Part shown: in pieces, positions 5,066 to 5,718 of the stretch | Numbering within the stretch: position 1 is the first letter of the stretch | Layout: each line of letters opens with the position of its first letter | DNA from: Fimbriimonadaceae bacterium | GTDB taxonomy: Bacteria > Armatimonadota > Fimbriimonadia > Fimbriimonadales > Fimbriimonadaceae | Direction of reading: 5' to 3' | Assembly: GCA_019454665.1 (NCBI GenBank) | Contig: JACFNW010000162.1 | Coordinates: 1-5,718, forward strand | DNA: 5,718 bases | Program-made: the position numbers and the translations under genes | The notes under the pieces: generated by a model | The model's database searches: none | What the model was told of the DNA's origin: nothing | Seen by the model: the letters and a program-made list of their open reading frames with translations, nothing else

Positions 5066-5718
5066 ATGGCGCAGTCCGACGGTACCCCCATCGAGACCCT
5101 CGTGGGCTTGACGCGTCGCGAGTTCTTCGGGCGGACGGCCCGAGGGATCGGCGCCCTCGCCCTGGCCAGCCTGCTGCCCCAAGCGGCTTGGGCGAACCGC
5201 CCGAGCCAAACCGGTCTCCACCATCCCGCGAAGGCCAAACGCATCATCTACCTGTTTCAAGCGGGAGGTCCAGCGCAGCAGGACCTCTTCGACTACAAGC
5301 CCCTGCTGAACCAACAGCACGGCCAGCCGCTGCCCGACCTCGTGCGCCGCGGCCAGCGGCTCACGGCCATGAGCGTCAACCAAAGCGTGCTGCCGCTCGC
5401 TGGGTCGCCGTTCAAGTTCGCCCAGCACGGCCAGAGCGGCGCGTGGATCAGCGAACTCATGCCCAACCTCGCCACCGTGGCCGACGAGCTTTGCTTCGTC
5501 AAGTCCATGTTCACCGAGGCCATCAACCACGACCCCGCGATCACGTTCTTTCAAACCGGCGCCGAGTTGGCGGGCCGACCCTCGTTCGGCGCGTGGCTCT
5601 CGTACGGCTTGGGTTCGCTCAGCGAAGACCTCCCGGCGTTCGTGGTGCTGGCCAGCGCCAACAAGGGCGACCAACCCCTCTATGCCCGCCTGTGGGGCAG
5701 CGGGTTCCTCGATTCCAA
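5066..5718 (+). CDS. DUF1501 family protein with Tat signal, 3'-truncated
   Basis: The first 217 residues of a DUF1501 protein are present. The full family length is usually above 400 residues, so roughly half is outside the window. The N-terminus has a twin-arginine motif TRREFFGR (16-23), a hydrophobic stretch (about 28-42) and a likely signal peptidase site after AWA (41-43), so export by the Tat pathway is predicted. The mature part starts with the family landmarks KRIIYLFQAGGPAQQDLFDYKP (58-79), then EAINHDPA (151-158), FQTG (162-165) and RPSFGAWLSYGLGS (171-184). DUF1501 proteins are related to the alkaline phosphatase/sulfatase fold. They are common in Planctomycetota and relatives, often next to DUF1549/DUF1553 cytochrome-type genes. 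Here the upstream neighbour is nadA, 32 nt away. The substrate is unknown. The ATG at 5066 places the Tat motif at the normal distance. Confidence 0.9.
   Translation, partial: MAQSDGTPIETLVGLTRREFFGRTARGIGALALASLLPQAAWANRPSQTGLHHPAKAKRIIYLFQAGGPAQQDLFDYKPLLNQQHGQPLPDLVRRGQRLTAMSVNQSVLPLAGSPFKFAQHGQSGAWISELMPNLATVADELCFVKSMFTEAINHDPAITFFQTGAELAGRPSFGAWLSYGLGSLSEDLPAFVVLASANKGDQPLYARLWGSGFLDS

Noticed and set aside
4460..5674. Minus-strand open frame of 404 codons opposite the end of nadA and the DUF1501 gene
   Set aside because: It spans two well-supported plus-strand genes and their gap, and has no recognisable motif.

Overview
The window is about 5.7 kb of high-GC bacterial DNA. All genes lie on the plus strand and gaps are short. 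The gene mix is an LCP-family wall-polymer ligase, an H-X9-DG-type pseudopilin relative, a kinase-like protein with zinc ribbons, NadA, and a Tat-exported DUF1501 protein. This suggests Armatimonadota (Fimbriimonadia-like), with Acidobacteriota or Planctomycetota as alternatives. The placement is an inference from gene content only.

Left block (1-3790): the 3' part of an LCP gene overlaps by 4 bp (GTGA) a gene for a membrane-anchored pseudopilin-like protein. After 28 nt comes a 716-residue protein with an N-terminal Ser/Thr-kinase fold whose HRD aspartate is glycine (HRG), followed by CxxC zinc ribbons and a four-fold degenerate cysteine/tryptophan repeat. The three genes look like one transcription unit acting at the envelope-cytoplasm interface. 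What the last protein does is unknown.

Middle block (3791-5033): a 139-nt intergenic region precedes nadA (quinolinate synthase). It holds a perfect TATAAT -10 box and, starting just after the predicted transcription start, a strong hairpin. The hairpin has an 8-nt 5' bulge, ACATCCCC, between two helices. This matches, as I remember it, the core of the NAD+-I (nadA motif) riboswitch aptamer. It sits directly upstream of an NAD biosynthesis gene and appears as a single domain with a very short apical loop. This is the most notable observation in the window.

Right block (5034-5718): a new gene starts 32 nt after nadA and runs off the window. It encodes a DUF1501-family protein with a twin-arginine signal. 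Its likely promoter overlaps the nadA stop codon and places transcription start at or next to the ATG, so the mRNA may be leaderless.

No tRNA, rRNA, CRISPR array, insertion sequence or convincing intrinsic terminator was seen. No gene-free stretch exceeds 300 bases.
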